DNA from: Trigonopsis variabilis
Lineage: Eukaryota; Ascomycota; Trigonopsidomycetes; Trigonopsidales; Trigonopsidaceae
Length of the DNA: 64,000 bases
Direction: 5' to 3'
NCBI GenBank assembly: GCA_003707065.3
Contig: PPXM03000006.1
Location: 186,001-250,000, forward strand
Shown: piece by piece, positions 40,507 through 51,000 of the stretch
Layout of the letters: the number at the start of each line of letters is the position of its first letter
Numbering within the stretch: position 1 is the stretch's first letter
The notes under the pieces: generated by a model
Told to the model about the DNA's origin: nothing
What the model saw: the letters and a program-made list of their open reading frames with translations, nothing else
Database searches by the model: none
Translations under genes and position numbers: made by a program

Positions 40507-41218
40507 TCAAACCGGGAGGACACGAATACCAGCAGCACGATCGATATACTAGATTGAGTTAGTCGCGCGGCAGCCCAGAGCACTTACTTGAGCAATTGCG
40601 GGGTGAGAAAGAAGAGGGCCAATGATGGGAAGGGCGCGTAAGAAAGAGACGATGACACCGAAGAAATCCCTATAATTAGACACGTCCATAGCCATCCACT
40701 TACCCAAACAGATTCAGAAAGCCAAATGACTCAATGGCAAATCCAATAAATGCGTGCTTCATCAATATAAGTAAGATTCCTATAGCAAAACATAGCGATC
40801 CCCGGATCTTATTCGGCCGTGTGAAGAAAATAACAGTCTTTTGAACGCCAATCACCAAGGTCACTCCAGCAACAAATAAAATCTAAACTATTAGCGTTGT
40901 TTCCTCCACTCTCAGCTCGACCTACGTTTCCAAAGGCCAACAGAGCAGCGTCGAAAAAAGCAAAAACACCAAAAATAAGGAATAAGCAGCCTACCAGTTA
41001 ACAATGCTCCCAAAATAATTCATAATCATAACCTGAGAACACTTGAGGCCATAGCGAGACGACGAAAAAAGATTCCTGATCACGACACCACTAAGTCCGC
41101 CGACCTCTTTGATCTCAGTCCTCTTTACTCACCAGCAGCTGTAAACCCTACGCCAATTTCTGTAGTTAATATCTCTAGTCAAGGTGAATGTCATACTTTG
41201 CATATCAGTCAACCACAT
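40507..41218 (-). CDS. GOT1: Got1 Golgi transport membrane protein
   Basis: Six small exons (41218-41197, 41159-41133, 40990-40926, 40882-40704, 40669-40588, 40548-40507) splice to 138 residues, exactly the length of yeast Got1. The start M-W-L-T-D-M-Q-K-I-G-V-G-F-T is characteristic. Four hydrophobic segments follow, with [21 protein letters not shown] and G-D-F-F-G-V-I-V between and within them. Got1 acts in ER-to-Golgi and Golgi vesicle fusion together with the related Sft2. No single exon is long enough to be noticed as an open frame. The gene has five introns in 417 coding bases, the highest intron density here. It shares a 62-bp divergent spacer with NSE1. Confidence 0.93.
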
Positions 41219-41280
41219 GGTGAATCTGAAGGTGAAGATGAAGATGGATGAATCGTCGTTGTCACCCCTCTCCTACGTTA
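41219..41280. promoter_or_regulatory. 62-bp bidirectional promoter, GOT1 / NSE1
   Basis: Only 62 bases separate the two divergent start codons, so both promoters and both leaders must fit here or run into the other gene. The plus strand is purine-rich in its left part (GGTGAAGATGAAGATGGATG). No TATA box is evident. Confidence 0.6.
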
Positions 41281-42289
41281 ATGGCTTCCTATGGAGATCT
41301 CCATCGCGCCTTTCTGCAGGTGGCCATGTCTAGGCAGTCCATGAGCGATGAAGAGACGTGCCAAGTTCTCTCAAAGATTTTCCATATAGGTAGGTATATC
41401 TAAAAGGGACCACCTGACCCGCGTATGCCCAAGCTAAGCGCTTTTACGTGTTTTCCGACTAATTTCTCATTTTCTTATTACGTATGCTTGTTCATGGTAT
41501 GCTGTTATTTGAATCATCTGTTATTCGACCCTCTAGTGTCTTTTTCTGACTTCAGATTCACCTGATGAATATCCTCGCGATTTCCAAGTCAGTCAAGATC
41601 AGGTAGACGAGGTGATCTCACTCATTAATCAACGGCTGGCCCCTCTTGATTTCGAAATCCGATCAGCTTTAGATCAGTCGGCCTCGTTGTCTTTTGATAG
41701 ATCGTTATCCTTGCTCGATCCACCAGAGACCGACGTTCCTAAGCCCGTTTATGCTTGGGTTTTTATTAACAGGGAGTCTGATCCTTTTTCCCAGCTTGGT
41801 TCATTTTATTCTCCTGACGAGCTGAGCTATTTCCGGTCGTTAATCAAAGGAATAATGGTTGATTCTAATGAATCATATTCCCTTCCTAGTATTAAGGCCC
41901 TCAATCATGTTAATAATCTTCCCGTCCGCATTTCAAAAGCAACCGCTGAAAGGCTACTTGATTCGTTTGTCGATGATGGCTTGCTCTCTGCGCATACCTT
42001 TGGGCAAGCGACCCGTTACGGACTATCCACCAGGTCATTAACAGAGCTAAAATCTTATATAATAAACGAGTTCAATACTGACAAGGATGGTCCTCAGCCG
42101 GTCAAACTGTGTCAGTTATGTAAAGAAATCGTCACCGAAGGCCAGCGATGCCCTTCCACGCAGTGCCCATGCAGGCTACATTACTTTTGTTCGATCCCCT
42201 TATTCAAAGCCCAAGGCAACACGAGATGTCCCGTTTGCGATTCAGACTGGGATCACGAGTTTGGATATGTCGGATTAAAGGCAGTTTGA
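41281..42289 (+). CDS. NSE1: Nse1, RING subunit of the SMC5/6 complex
   Basis: Two exons (41281-41389, 41556-42289) give 280 residues. The N-terminal part has tandem winged-helix character (Y-A-W-V-F-I-N at about 102, F-R-S-L-I-K-G-I-M). The C-terminus is a variant RING (NH-RING) with ligands C222, C225, C235, C240, H245, C248, C261 and C264, ending R-C-P-V-C-D-S-D-W. Nse1 pairs with the MAGE-like Nse3 and kleisin Nse4 in the SMC5/6 DNA-repair complex and has ubiquitin-ligase activity. The 166-nt intron is long for this window. Its stop is 39 bp from that of the convergent Bre2/Ash2 gene. Confidence 0.92.
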
Positions 42290-42328
42290 GGAACTATGAT
42301 ACATTCACCACTTACACGCATTATTGTC

Positions 42329-43828
42329 TTAGGCTTCGGTGTCGGCGACCGGAGTGGCATCAAGTCTTGGTTCAAGCTCATCCAAGAGAGCATTCTCGGT
42401 CTCGTCGATTATATCCCAGACCACGTCCTCCGCTATCTGCTCGTCGTACCGAGCACTTACTGGACGAACAAGATATTTACTTTTCTCCTCGGGATCCGTT
42501 GTCAACTCCTCAGGAAAAGCATAAAAATCTGGCCCGCAGTTAAGTTCGGCTGCTCCTCCACCGAAGACGCTTACCGTCGGAAAGTAACCCGTCTGTCCGT
42601 CGTCGCTGGCAGTACTACTCAGAGCAGGGAGATGTGCGGCATGAAAAGGTGGGAGAAAGGCGTAAAGGTCTTCAAAGGCCACACCTGCCGGCTCGCCGTT
42701 GCGAAAGACCTGGATGGAAGACCCTCGAAGAGTAGGCGACACTCGGGAGACGGGAAGAGAAGGGAGACCCGATGTAGAGGATTGTGGAGAAAGAAGCTGA
42801 GCCATGGCTTTGGTGGGCACGAATTCGAGCATTTCAAAATATAACTGCCCTTTGTATCTGATTGGTATCCGTTCTCGTACGACGTCCAGCACATAAGATT
42901 GAGGAACTTGGGTGGCCAAAGGGGGGAGAGTGATGAGAATGCCAATGACGTCTCCGGGTCCAAACGATGTCATGAAATCTCCAGGACGCGAGCAGTGCAT
43001 CTTCTGCCCAGTCTTGTCCCTCAAGCCGTACCCATAGGCGTCGAAACCAACGGGGGCTTCGATGTTGGCCTCTCTCCGGGTGACTCCCAGACGAACGTGC
43101 CCCGTTTGGGCCCCAGAAGACTCGACAGACGGGAGAATTCGGACCTCAAAGTACCATCTTCCTTCTCGAAGGGCGACATTCGTCCTTGCTGAGCGAAAGC
43201 CTCTGTATGTGGACGCAATCAGACATCTTGTGTCCATTGCCACGGCGCTCGATGCGTCTTCGTAGCTAAGCCGAGCTTCGTATGGTGGTACTTCTATTTG
43301 GCGATAGATTGTAGAAGGCATCGCAGTACACACCTCGGCAGGAAGATAGCGGAAGCCTCTTTTATTGAACGGATGGTCGTCGCTGAAGAAAAGAGGGATC
43401 TCGGCGCCATCGAATGTCAATTGAGAAAACGGATTCAGCGCTGGCAGCTTGGGAACGGCATGTAGATCGGCATCAGTGAAAGGAGGTGGCTTTATCCGTA
43501 ACTTTCTCGGCGGCTCTTCTTCACGGCGCTTGGGAGCTCTCCTTTCCCGTCTTGGAGTAAGTGATCTCGAAGGCGTCTCTCCTCGGCTGAGACTTTCAAG
43601 CTGAGGTAGAGGTGACTGCTTTGATGACGACAAGCCTGATGTACCCTTCAATTTGGCTCTTGGATCGGGTGGGACTGATTGCTCTTTAGGAGCCGGAGAA
43701 GGTCGACCCTGGCCGTTCTCGCTCGGCAGCTGGTCGATCTGCTCTGATTGGATCTCTTCTTTTTTTATCACGTCATTTTCCAGTGGACTGCCAGGGCGTT
43801 TGGGCGGAACTTCTGAGTTTTCCGACAT
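42329..43828 (-). CDS. BRE2: Ash2/Bre2 SPRY subunit of the COMPASS H3K4 methyltransferase
   Basis: 499 residues from the ATG at 43828. The first about 125 residues are polar and disordered (K-R-P-G-S-P, R-R-E-R-R-A-P-K-R-R). A SPRY domain follows: D-T-R-C-L-I-A-S-T-Y-R-G-F-R-S-A-R, G-R-W-Y-F-E-V, H-V-R-L-G-V-T-R, G-F-D-A-Y-G-Y-G-L-R-D, G-D-V-I-G, then a spacer and a last piece with I-Q-V-F-R-N-G-E and L-N-C-G-P. No PHD or winged-helix domain is seen, as in yeast Bre2 and unlike animal ASH2L. The protein should dimerise with Sdc1 and stimulate Set1. Its product is the mark that the KDM5-type enzyme at 8-13 kb removes. The long frame upstream starts at TTG. Confidence 0.92.
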   Translation of the reverse strand: MSENSEVPPKRPGSPLENDVIKKEEIQSEQIDQLPSENGQGRPSPAPKEQSVPPDPRAKLKGTSGLSSSKQSPLPQLESLSRGETPSRSLTPRRERRAPKRREEEPPRKLRIKPPPFTDADLHAVPKLPALNPFSQLTFDGAEIPLFFSDDHPFNKRGFRYLPAEVCTAMPSTIYRQIEVPPYEARLSYEDASSAVAMDTRCLIASTYRGFRSARTNVALREGRWYFEVRILPSVESSGAQTGHVRLGVTRREANIEAPVGFDAYGYGLRDKTGQKMHCSRPGDFMTSFGPGDVIGILITLPPLATQVPQSYVLDVVRERIPIRYKGQLYFEMLEFVPTKAMAQLLSPQSSTSGLPSLPVSRVSPTLRGSSIQVFRNGEPAGVAFEDLYAFLPPFHAAHLPALSSTASDDGQTGYFPTVSVFGGGAAELNCGPDFYAFPEELTTDPEEKSKYLVRPVSARYDEQIAEDVVWDIIDETENALLDELEPRLDATPVADTEA

Positions 43829-44253
43829 GACGGCTATGTACCACGATGACAAGTTCCCAGTATCGGTTCTAATGAGTCGCGCGACGACTGGCAACAGCTG
43901 AAGCTAGCTGCAAGTCAGCACAGTCAAGCCGACTAACACGAAATGGCTGCAATGTGGAAAGAGCGTATGAAATGTATTTGAGAAGCGTCTCTTTCTCACT
44001 AGTCTTGATTAGGGTATTAAAGTGAAAGCGGCCCACGCTCTTACGAAATGATACATGGAGACAGGCTGCTAGAGAATGAAGTCCTCTATCTACTTATATA
44101 TAGGATTTTAAACGTGCGGAATGAATATATTGTCACCCTTCTATGCTCTCAACCGGACTGAGTTAGTCTTAAGTGTTGAAACTCAAGAGGGCCGTAGCGG
44201 TGCAAGTACCAAATTGGGACCAAACAAAAATTTCTACCTCCCAACAACCAAGC
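43829..44253. promoter_or_regulatory. Divergent intergenic region, BRE2 / ENP1
   Basis: About 425 bases with two promoters; no other gene is visible. Confidence 0.4.
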
Positions 44254-45534
44254 ATGCCAAAGGCCACAAAAACTAAAGAAGCTCGAGCTTCTTTATATAA
44301 TGACATAACCTCTTCGGGAGGGATACTCAAATCCAAGACCAAGAAGGCCCAGAAAGAAGACTCAGGCTCGGAAAATGAAGTTTTAGATGAGCGAGCGTCT
44401 CGTCGAGTTCTTGCCCTGGCTCGACAACAGGCCGAAGAAATTGAGCAGAGACGCCGGCCCGAACAAGAAGAGCTCAGGCCTAGAGAGGACTCGGAGGAAT
44501 CGTCCGAGTGGAGCGATGAAGAAGAAGATTTCTACGCTGGATCGGACGATGAAAATGATCTTCGAGAAGGTCTGGAGGAGGTTGACGAGAGGGAACGAGA
44601 ACTGTTTGAGAGATTTGTGAATAAAAGTGAACGGCAGGAGACGTTGGTTGACAAGATTCTTGCGAAAATCAAGGCTGTTGAGGGAGGAGAGGATGAAGAT
44701 CTGGAGGACGGTCCTGGACTTGGGCCAGGTCCTAAGCCGTCACCTGATGCCATTCTCTTGCCTGCTAAGGTCGTCGAGGTCTACACCAAGGTAGGCGAGT
44801 TATTGTCGAGGTATCGATCAGGAAAGCTCCCCAAAGCTTTCAAGATTATTCCTTCGCTGCGGAATTGGGAGGACGTGTTGGCGGTCACCAATCCTCCCGA
44901 CTGGTCCCCAAATGCGGTTTACGAAGCCACCAGGCTCTTCATTTCCGCCCTCAAGGCTCCCCAGGCTGAGCGATTCGTTGACATCGTCCTTCTCGATCGG
45001 TTTCGAGCAGACATTGCCGAACACAAGAAACTCAACTACCATATCTACCGCGCTCTGTCAAAGTCCCTTTACAAGCCGTCTGCCTTTTTCAAAGGCTTCT
45101 TGTTTCCACTTACTGAATCACGCTGCACTGTCAAAGAAGCCGTCATTGCTGGGTCAGTACTCACTAAGGTGTCTGTGCCCGCCCTACATTCTGCTGCTGC
45201 ACTTATTCGACTGTGTGAAATGGAGTATGCACCCACGCATTCGCTATTGATCAAAATCCTTCTGGATAAGCGATATGCCTTGCCTTACAAGGTTATCGAT
45301 GCCGTTGTCTTTCATTTCATCGGCTTCCGCAACTACGAAAAGGCTCTTCCTGTCGTCTGGCACCAGAGTCTTCTTGTCTTTGCCCAACGGTATAAGAACG
45401 ATATAACCGATGAACAGAAGGAAGTGTTGTATGAGCTTCTTCGCTCTCACACTCACCCCGAGATCACTCCTGAGATCCGGCGGGAGCTGCAATCGGGAGT
45501 ACCAAGGGCAGAGGATGTCAATATGGATGTATGA
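44254..45534 (+). CDS. ENP1: Bystin / Enp1, 40S ribosome assembly factor
   Basis: 426 residues, intronless. An acidic, charged N-terminal third (E-E-S-S-E-W-S-D-E-E-E-D) precedes the bystin domain (about 190-420) with I-L-L-P-A-K-V-V-E-V-Y, A-L-S-K-S-L-Y-K-P-S-A-F-F-K-G, G-S-V-L-T-K-V-S-V-P and L-L-D-K-R-Y-A-L-P-Y-K-V. Enp1 rides on pre-40S particles from the nucleolus to the cytoplasm with Ltv1 and Rps3. The start is the ATG at 44254 (M-P-K-A-T-K); the longer frame begins with TTG. Convergent with TYW3, stops 86 bp apart. Confidence 0.95.
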   Translation: MPKATKTKEARASLYNDITSSGGILKSKTKKAQKEDSGSENEVLDERASRRVLALARQQAEEIEQRRRPEQEELRPREDSEESSEWSDEEEDFYAGSDDENDLREGLEEVDERERELFERFVNKSERQETLVDKILAKIKAVEGGEDEDLEDGPGLGPGPKPSPDAILLPAKVVEVYTKVGELLSRYRSGKLPKAFKIIPSLRNWEDVLAVTNPPDWSPNAVYEATRLFISALKAPQAERFVDIVLLDRFRADIAEHKKLNYHIYRALSKSLYKPSAFFKGFLFPLTESRCTVKEAVIAGSVLTKVSVPALHSAAALIRLCEMEYAPTHSLLIKILLDKRYALPYKVIDAVVFHFIGFRNYEKALPVVWHQSLLVFAQRYKNDITDEQKEVLYELLRSHTHPEITPEIRRELQSGVPRAEDVNMDV

Positions 45535-45620
45535 TAGAGTGTATAATACAAGGGAAGGAGGAATGTTCATTAATTATCCGGTTAATATACACATGGAATA
45601 AAAAGAAAGCCCATACTAGT

Positions 45621-46391
45621 TTAGGATGACGGTTTATCTGATTGCGGTAGTAGAATGTTCTCGAGTTCGCTCTGAAGAGCGGAGTGGAACGCGTCGATTC
45701 GTTCCTGGTTCTTGGTGAAAAGGTCCCGACATGAATTGAGCAGCATTGTATAATAGGCATCCGGTACATACCATTCACATTGGATATCACTGACCTGTTC
45801 TTCCATGGCAGCGCCTATCGGGATGTCGAGCTGAAGAGCAAATGTCCTGATCCCCACGACAAAGGTGTTATTGATGCCAGATTCCCGAAACCCAGCTTTC
45901 ATTGCTGCCTTGTAGACGCTTGCCGCCGTCTCGAAATCCAAGCATTGGACGTGGAGAACAAGCGGTTCGAATTTCAGCCGGATCCGTCGCACCAGCGAGG
46001 CGGCCGGTTCTTGCGACGTCGACCATGGCTCGATCCTCTCAGCCTTGATCAATTGCTCCAGACTAGATAGATACGAAATTATCCCTCCTTCAGTATCTTT
46101 AGCAAACTGATCCACATCATGACAACTGTAGACCCATTTCCCTCCCGCGCCTTTTCCACCCAAGGTCCCATCGATAAACACTGACACCCTTCCTGAACAA
46201 GACGACGTCGTAAACATCTTTGGTGCGCTGTTGATAAAGTTCACTAGTGGAACTATAGGTCCATCGAGGGAGCCTTTTGGGCTTCGATCTTCTTTCAAAG
46301 ACGTTCCCACACTAGGCGCTCCTTCAGGATACAGGCCCGCGAGCACGCTCGCCCGTTTCTGATTAAACCGAACCTCGGGACTAACCACCAT
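45621..46391 (-). CDS. TYW3: tRNA wybutosine-synthesizing protein 3 (TYW3)
   Basis: 256 residues. It has the TYW3 methyltransferase fold with F-T-T-S-S-C-S-G-R-V-S-V-F near residue 65, W-V-Y-S-C-H-D, L-K-F-E-P-L-V-L-H-V, A-G-F-R-E-S-G and the R-T-F-A-L-Q-L-D block. TYW3 performs an N4-methylation step in making wybutosine at position 37 of tRNA-Phe, which supports reading-frame maintenance. The start is the ATG three codons into the open frame, whose first codon is TTG. A single-domain TYW3 is seen here, with no TYW2 or TYW4 fusion. Confidence 0.93.
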   Translation of the reverse strand: MVVSPEVRFNQKRASVLAGLYPEGAPSVGTSLKEDRSPKGSLDGPIVPLVNFINSAPKMFTTSSCSGRVSVFIDGTLGGKGAGGKWVYSCHDVDQFAKDTEGGIISYLSSLEQLIKAERIEPWSTSQEPAASLVRRIRLKFEPLVLHVQCLDFETAASVYKAAMKAGFRESGINNTFVVGIRTFALQLDIPIGAAMEEQVSDIQCEWYVPDAYYTMLLNSCRDLFTKNQERIDAFHSALQSELENILLPQSDKPSS

Positions 46392-47592
46392 TGGTTGCAA
46401 CAGAGATTCTCACGTTGAGTCTTTGATAAAGGTTCGCAATAGCTCGCCTCGTCTCGATCGCACGTTTGTGCCTAGTTACGCTGACTAACTTGCCGTTGCT
46501 AACCGTTGGCAGAAACCGTTTAAGACAATGACAGGTCTGACTACGAGGCCTCGTTCATGCCTAGGAGTATCTACTTGAACTTTGAAGTTATGACGCTCGC
46601 TTTTATCTTTCCCTTTTAATTGTTTACAGTTCCATTTAATGTCACATCCAGAGCGAATCGCTTGCGTTCAGAGGAATTTGGTTTCCCGTTGGCACGCACG
46701 CGTGGCTTCCTATGATTACCCCTTTCTATTTCTAGCTCCGTGCCAGATAGTGCCGTACCTCTTTATCGGTTGCTAAGCAAGATCCCAAGCCTGTCCTTGC
46801 TATTGACATCTTCCTCCTTCAGAAAGCTCATGGACTACCATTGGGGCGTTATCTAGTGCACAGAATCTGAGTAATCGTTCTGTTTTCTTTAGTCATTCAT
46901 TTCTAAGCAACGTAATACTCTTGATATTTTTCTTGCATTAGCTGGAGAAGAATACCAAGAGAACCTACCCGATTGATCCTTGCCTCCTTCCTTTTCATTA
47001 ATGGGTCATCGATTTCATGGTACTTTTGCGCTGGTGAGAAATGGCGTACTTTCATTCCTACAAGGTCTTTTTTTTTTCTCTGTCTCAAGACAAGCGTGCA
47101 ATGACGAAGCTGCAGGAAAGACACATAAGTCTCCTTAACGCCAAACCAAGATTGACAACTTACAAGTTACTAGGGAGAAGAGTATACTAGTTTAATAATC
47201 CACCGAAAAGAGCCATTCGAAAAGAGTCGGACATTGGTCCTTTTAAGGGTCTCTTAAGAACTTTGGGCCAAATTGCTTGACTTTCTCTTTTTATTTTTCT
47301 ATTAATGCCATGTACATTGAGTATTATCCTGCAGGAGAATTTTTTTACTTCAAACTTAGTATTTACTAACTAGTGTTTACGGAAAATAGATCAAAGTCGC
47401 CTGAAAGAAAAACCCGAGGAGAAGAGTGTGCCTTTTAAAGTTGTCGAAGGCGTACATTTTTTTCTAGTGAATTTTCTCTACTTAATGTTGTTATTTACAT
47501 TAACTGCCTTTCCAAGAGAAACGATTTGAATCTGTGAACCTTGACGTAAGCAATGATGTTTGGTACTACAAGATGGCAGCATGTTGCAACAA
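46392..47592. other. 1.2-kb intergenic region upstream of tRNA-Ile
   Basis: Divergent to TYW3 on the left, tRNA-Ile on the right. A 73-residue minus-strand frame (46903-47124) includes a run of ten A in its coding strand and lacks relatives. It contains a plausible ATG and a GTAGGT donor, but I do not call it. The right part (about 47200-47520) is AT-rich with T runs. Confidence 0.35.
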
Positions 47593-47686
47593 GGTCCCTT
47601 GGCCCAGTTGGTTAAGGCATCGTGCTAATAACAAAGCAACTACTCGTTGTAACGCGAGGATCGGCGGTTCGAACCCGCCAGGGACC
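47593..47686 (+). tRNA. tRNA-Ile (anticodon AAU) with a 21-nt intron
   Basis: The 94-base gene folds to a full cloverleaf: acceptor GGTCCCT/AGGGACC, anticodon stem TCGTG/CGCGA with loop C-T-A-A-T-A-A (anticodon AAT at positions 34-36), and T-arm GGCGG-TTCGAAC-CCGCC. A 21-nt intron (47631-47651) interrupts the anticodon loop at the canonical position after nucleotide 37, giving a 73-nt mature tRNA. The B box GGTTCGAACCC is canonical. The AAU anticodon would be deaminated to IAU to read AUU, AUC and AUA. Confidence 0.95.
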
Positions 47687-47687
47687 A

Positions 47688-47694
47688 TTTTTTT
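47688..47694 (+). terminator. RNA polymerase III terminator of tRNA-Ile
   Basis: Seven T residues starting two bases after the tRNA end, followed by a further T-rich stretch that could act as backup. Confidence 0.9.
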
Positions 47695-48036
47695 GTTTTT
47701 TTTGTCCATTGGTCGATGAGGCAACCATGGCAAGCCTCGATTGACATAACAAGCTTTGGCAGATTACAGAAAATGAGTATGTCAAGGCTGCGTTTTAGAA
47801 TTCTGCGACCTTTATTCCGCTCTCCTTAAATGCTTCACATACATTGAACAGTCTCGTAGGAGACGTTCCTTCATATAAAAGAACGATCACTCTGAAACGT
47901 TGCCTACCGCCTACTACTCTCTGGCAAGAATATAACACTAGACACTTTGTCGATGGTAATCTACGTAATATTTAATCTCGCAATTATCTCGATATTAGAC
48001 AGAGCAAATGCAAAAGACAAGACACAAAACTTTTCA
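47695..48036. other. Intergenic region, tRNA-Ile / SCP160 3' end
   Basis: About 340 bases with nothing recognisable beyond the T-rich tRNA trailer. Confidence 0.4.
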
Positions 48037-51000
48037 TTAATCAGATCTTCTAGGTCGAAGAGCAGCGTTGAGGATGAGCGCACGCGCCTTCTGGACACCG
48101 TCAGAGTCACCGCGAATGAGAATGTAAGGAGACTTCCATCTATCGCTGGGGACGTTGAGATGACAGCCAGTTTCATCCCGGATCGAGTTGATTCGGCTCC
48201 CTCCACGGCCGACAACAAACGAATACTGCCTAGGGTCTGCGAGGACCAAGAAGCCGACCTTGGTTGCCTTTTTGGCGCTCTCAACAGCAGCCTTGATGAG
48301 GTCAGCCACAGCAGCACAGTCCTCGGTGCTTCCGCTGATGACCCAAGGGATAGTCTCACTCGAGTCGTCGAGCGACGGGTTATCAATGACGGTGAACAGA
48401 TAACCCTCGTCGGCGAGTTTAGCGGCGTCATCTAATTCACCAGGAGGAGGAGGAGAAAACTGGGGTCCTTTAGGACGATGGACGCCATTGTGATTGATAG
48501 AGACATCGAAGCTAGCCCGTAGCATGCGAATAAAGGATCCTCCGTCATTGACAAAGTCATTAAGACCTGATGGCACTTGGACGGTGACGCTGTCGTTCTC
48601 GCGAGTCAGCTCTTGAATTTTCTCAATGGCCTTGGCGACGTTGTCAGGCTCTCCAGTGACAGTGATACCATTTTCGGATTCAGTTGCTCGGGGCACGAAA
48701 ATAGTGACGTTGAATTCCTTTTCGAGCAGCCGGCGAGAGGCACCTCCAGGTCCAATGACAGCGCGACGGCCACTTTGAGGGACATCAATAGTCTTTGACA
48801 CCAAGGAATCTTGCTTAATCACCAATTCTTCAATTTGGGCGGCAATTGAGTCAACCACATCTTTGGGACCAGTGACCACAACATGATTATCCTCTGAGCC
48901 TGAATCCGGAACGGCGACGGTGCGAACGCCGTTGTAAGAGTCCTCACCACTGGCAGCATTGATGATTTCGCGGAGCCGTGATCCGCGGGACCCGATGATG
49001 AGCTTGTGGTACTTTTTATCAACAGGAATGCTCTTGGACACGATCGAGTCAAGATCAGCCACAATTTTCTGAATGCTTTTCTTGGCTTGATCGACAGAGG
49101 ATTTGGTGCCAGTAATCGTAATCGCAGCCAGCTCCGCACTATCCTCACGGTTGATATCGATGCGAGTCTCAGTTGCATCCTTGATGTTGTTGATAAACTC
49201 ACCGTTCCGCCCAATAATTCGCGAAAGGTATTTCGAAGGCACCTCCAAAGCCTCGGTGTAGTTGTGTTCCTTTTCATATTTGACCAGCTCTAGAATCTCG
49301 TCCCGAGCTTTAGCAGCACCCTTGGAAGGACCGCGGATGACAATTTCGTCTTGATTTGGAGCAGCTTCGGCTGAAGATTCTTCCTCGGAAGAGTTTGTTC
49401 TGGGAAACATGACTCTGACATCGTATTTGTCTTCGAGTCGCTGGGCAAACTTTCCTTTGGATCCAATTAACGTTCCATGGTACTTATTGGGGACTTCCAA
49501 GCGCAGAGTCACTTCATCTTCAAGACGCTTGCCAAGCTTGACGATCTTGGCTTTGACATTTTCAGCGTTAGCTCTGATACCCTTGACAGCAACGTGCCCC
49601 GTCTTCTCATCGATATCGATCCTACAAGCAGATTCATCTCGAATCTTGGAGATGTTGCTGCCCCCTTTTCCAATCAAGATACTCAAGAATTTCAGAGGGA
49701 AGGTGAACTCAGTCACGTAGCTGTTAAGGAGCTCCTGTTCCTCTGAATCTTTAACCACTTGGAGAATCTCTTTCTCGACCCGATCAACCTCAGCAGAAGG
49801 ACCCCTGATCAGGATATTATCCTCTGAAAAGCCATCAGGGACTCGGCCGCCATTCTTGGGTAATCCAACCATGACATGGACTTGAGAATCAGCACCACCT
49901 GTGATGGAATTAAGAGTCGAAGCTTTGGGACCAACGACGAATCGATGCAGCTTGGCTGGGATCGTCAACGTCTTTGTTCTCATATCAGCCATTTCCGTTT
50001 TCAAGTCATCAAATATACGTCGTACGTTATCAAATGCGCCCGAAATCTCTTCAGCAGTAGGAGCAAACTCCTGATCAGGTTGCCCGGCATAGGCAAACAC
50101 CACGTCCGAGTACGAATCTGATTCAGGAAGAAGGACGTCCACGTAATATTGATCCAGAATCTTATTTAGTTTGCGTCCTTTGACCCCAATGATGTGCTTG
50201 AATAACAATGGATCAATACCTTGGACATGCTCGACCCGGGACGGAGGCATATTGTTGACAAGACTTACAACATCTGCTCGAGCTGCACGGACAGAATCGG
50301 CGTCATTACCAGCAATTTCGTAAAGAACAGTCGCGATATTATCATCGAGCATTTTCTCTAACGATGGGACGGCAATATGAACACCATACTGCTCCTCCAG
50401 TTTCTGGAGAGCCCGCTGGTGAACGAAATATCGCGTGATATCCCATGCGTGCTGTTTTGACCGATAGGCCCGAGCAATATCGATCGAGTCGACAACCATA
50501 GATTGAGCCTTCTCAATGGTCAACTGCATGGCTTGACCCAGCCCTTGCACAGGACCAACGATGGTGATGTTATCCGAGTCGCTTTCGATTGGAGGTACTC
50601 GACAGAAACAGCCAGTCGTGGCGAAAATATCGCGAATGGCGGCAGCTTTATTAGAAACAAGATATCGGTGGTGGCTCTTGGGAATTGTAACAGAGACCTC
50701 CTTGAGACTAGTCTTTAAAGAATCCGACTCTGCCTCTATTTGTTCCTTAATCTGAAGCACGTCTTCGCGATCACCAGAAATGGCGATATAATATTTGTCA
50801 GTCTCATCGCCAGATTGAAAGACCGGGAAAGGAAACTTGACTTTAACCTCACGTCCTTGGGCAAGTGAGTCAAGCTTTGAATTGTCCAAGCCGACGATAA
50901 ATGGTATTTGAATCGAAGGAATGTAAACACGACACGTTAGCGTCTTGGTCTGTATAATTAGCCTTGCAACCTGGATTCATCTCACCTTCTCAGCCACAAC

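Noticed and set aside
46903-47124. 73-codon minus-strand frame upstream of the tRNA gene
   Set aside because: Contains a homopolymer run, no recognisable domain and no ATG at its start; an internal ATG and splice site are possible but unsupported.
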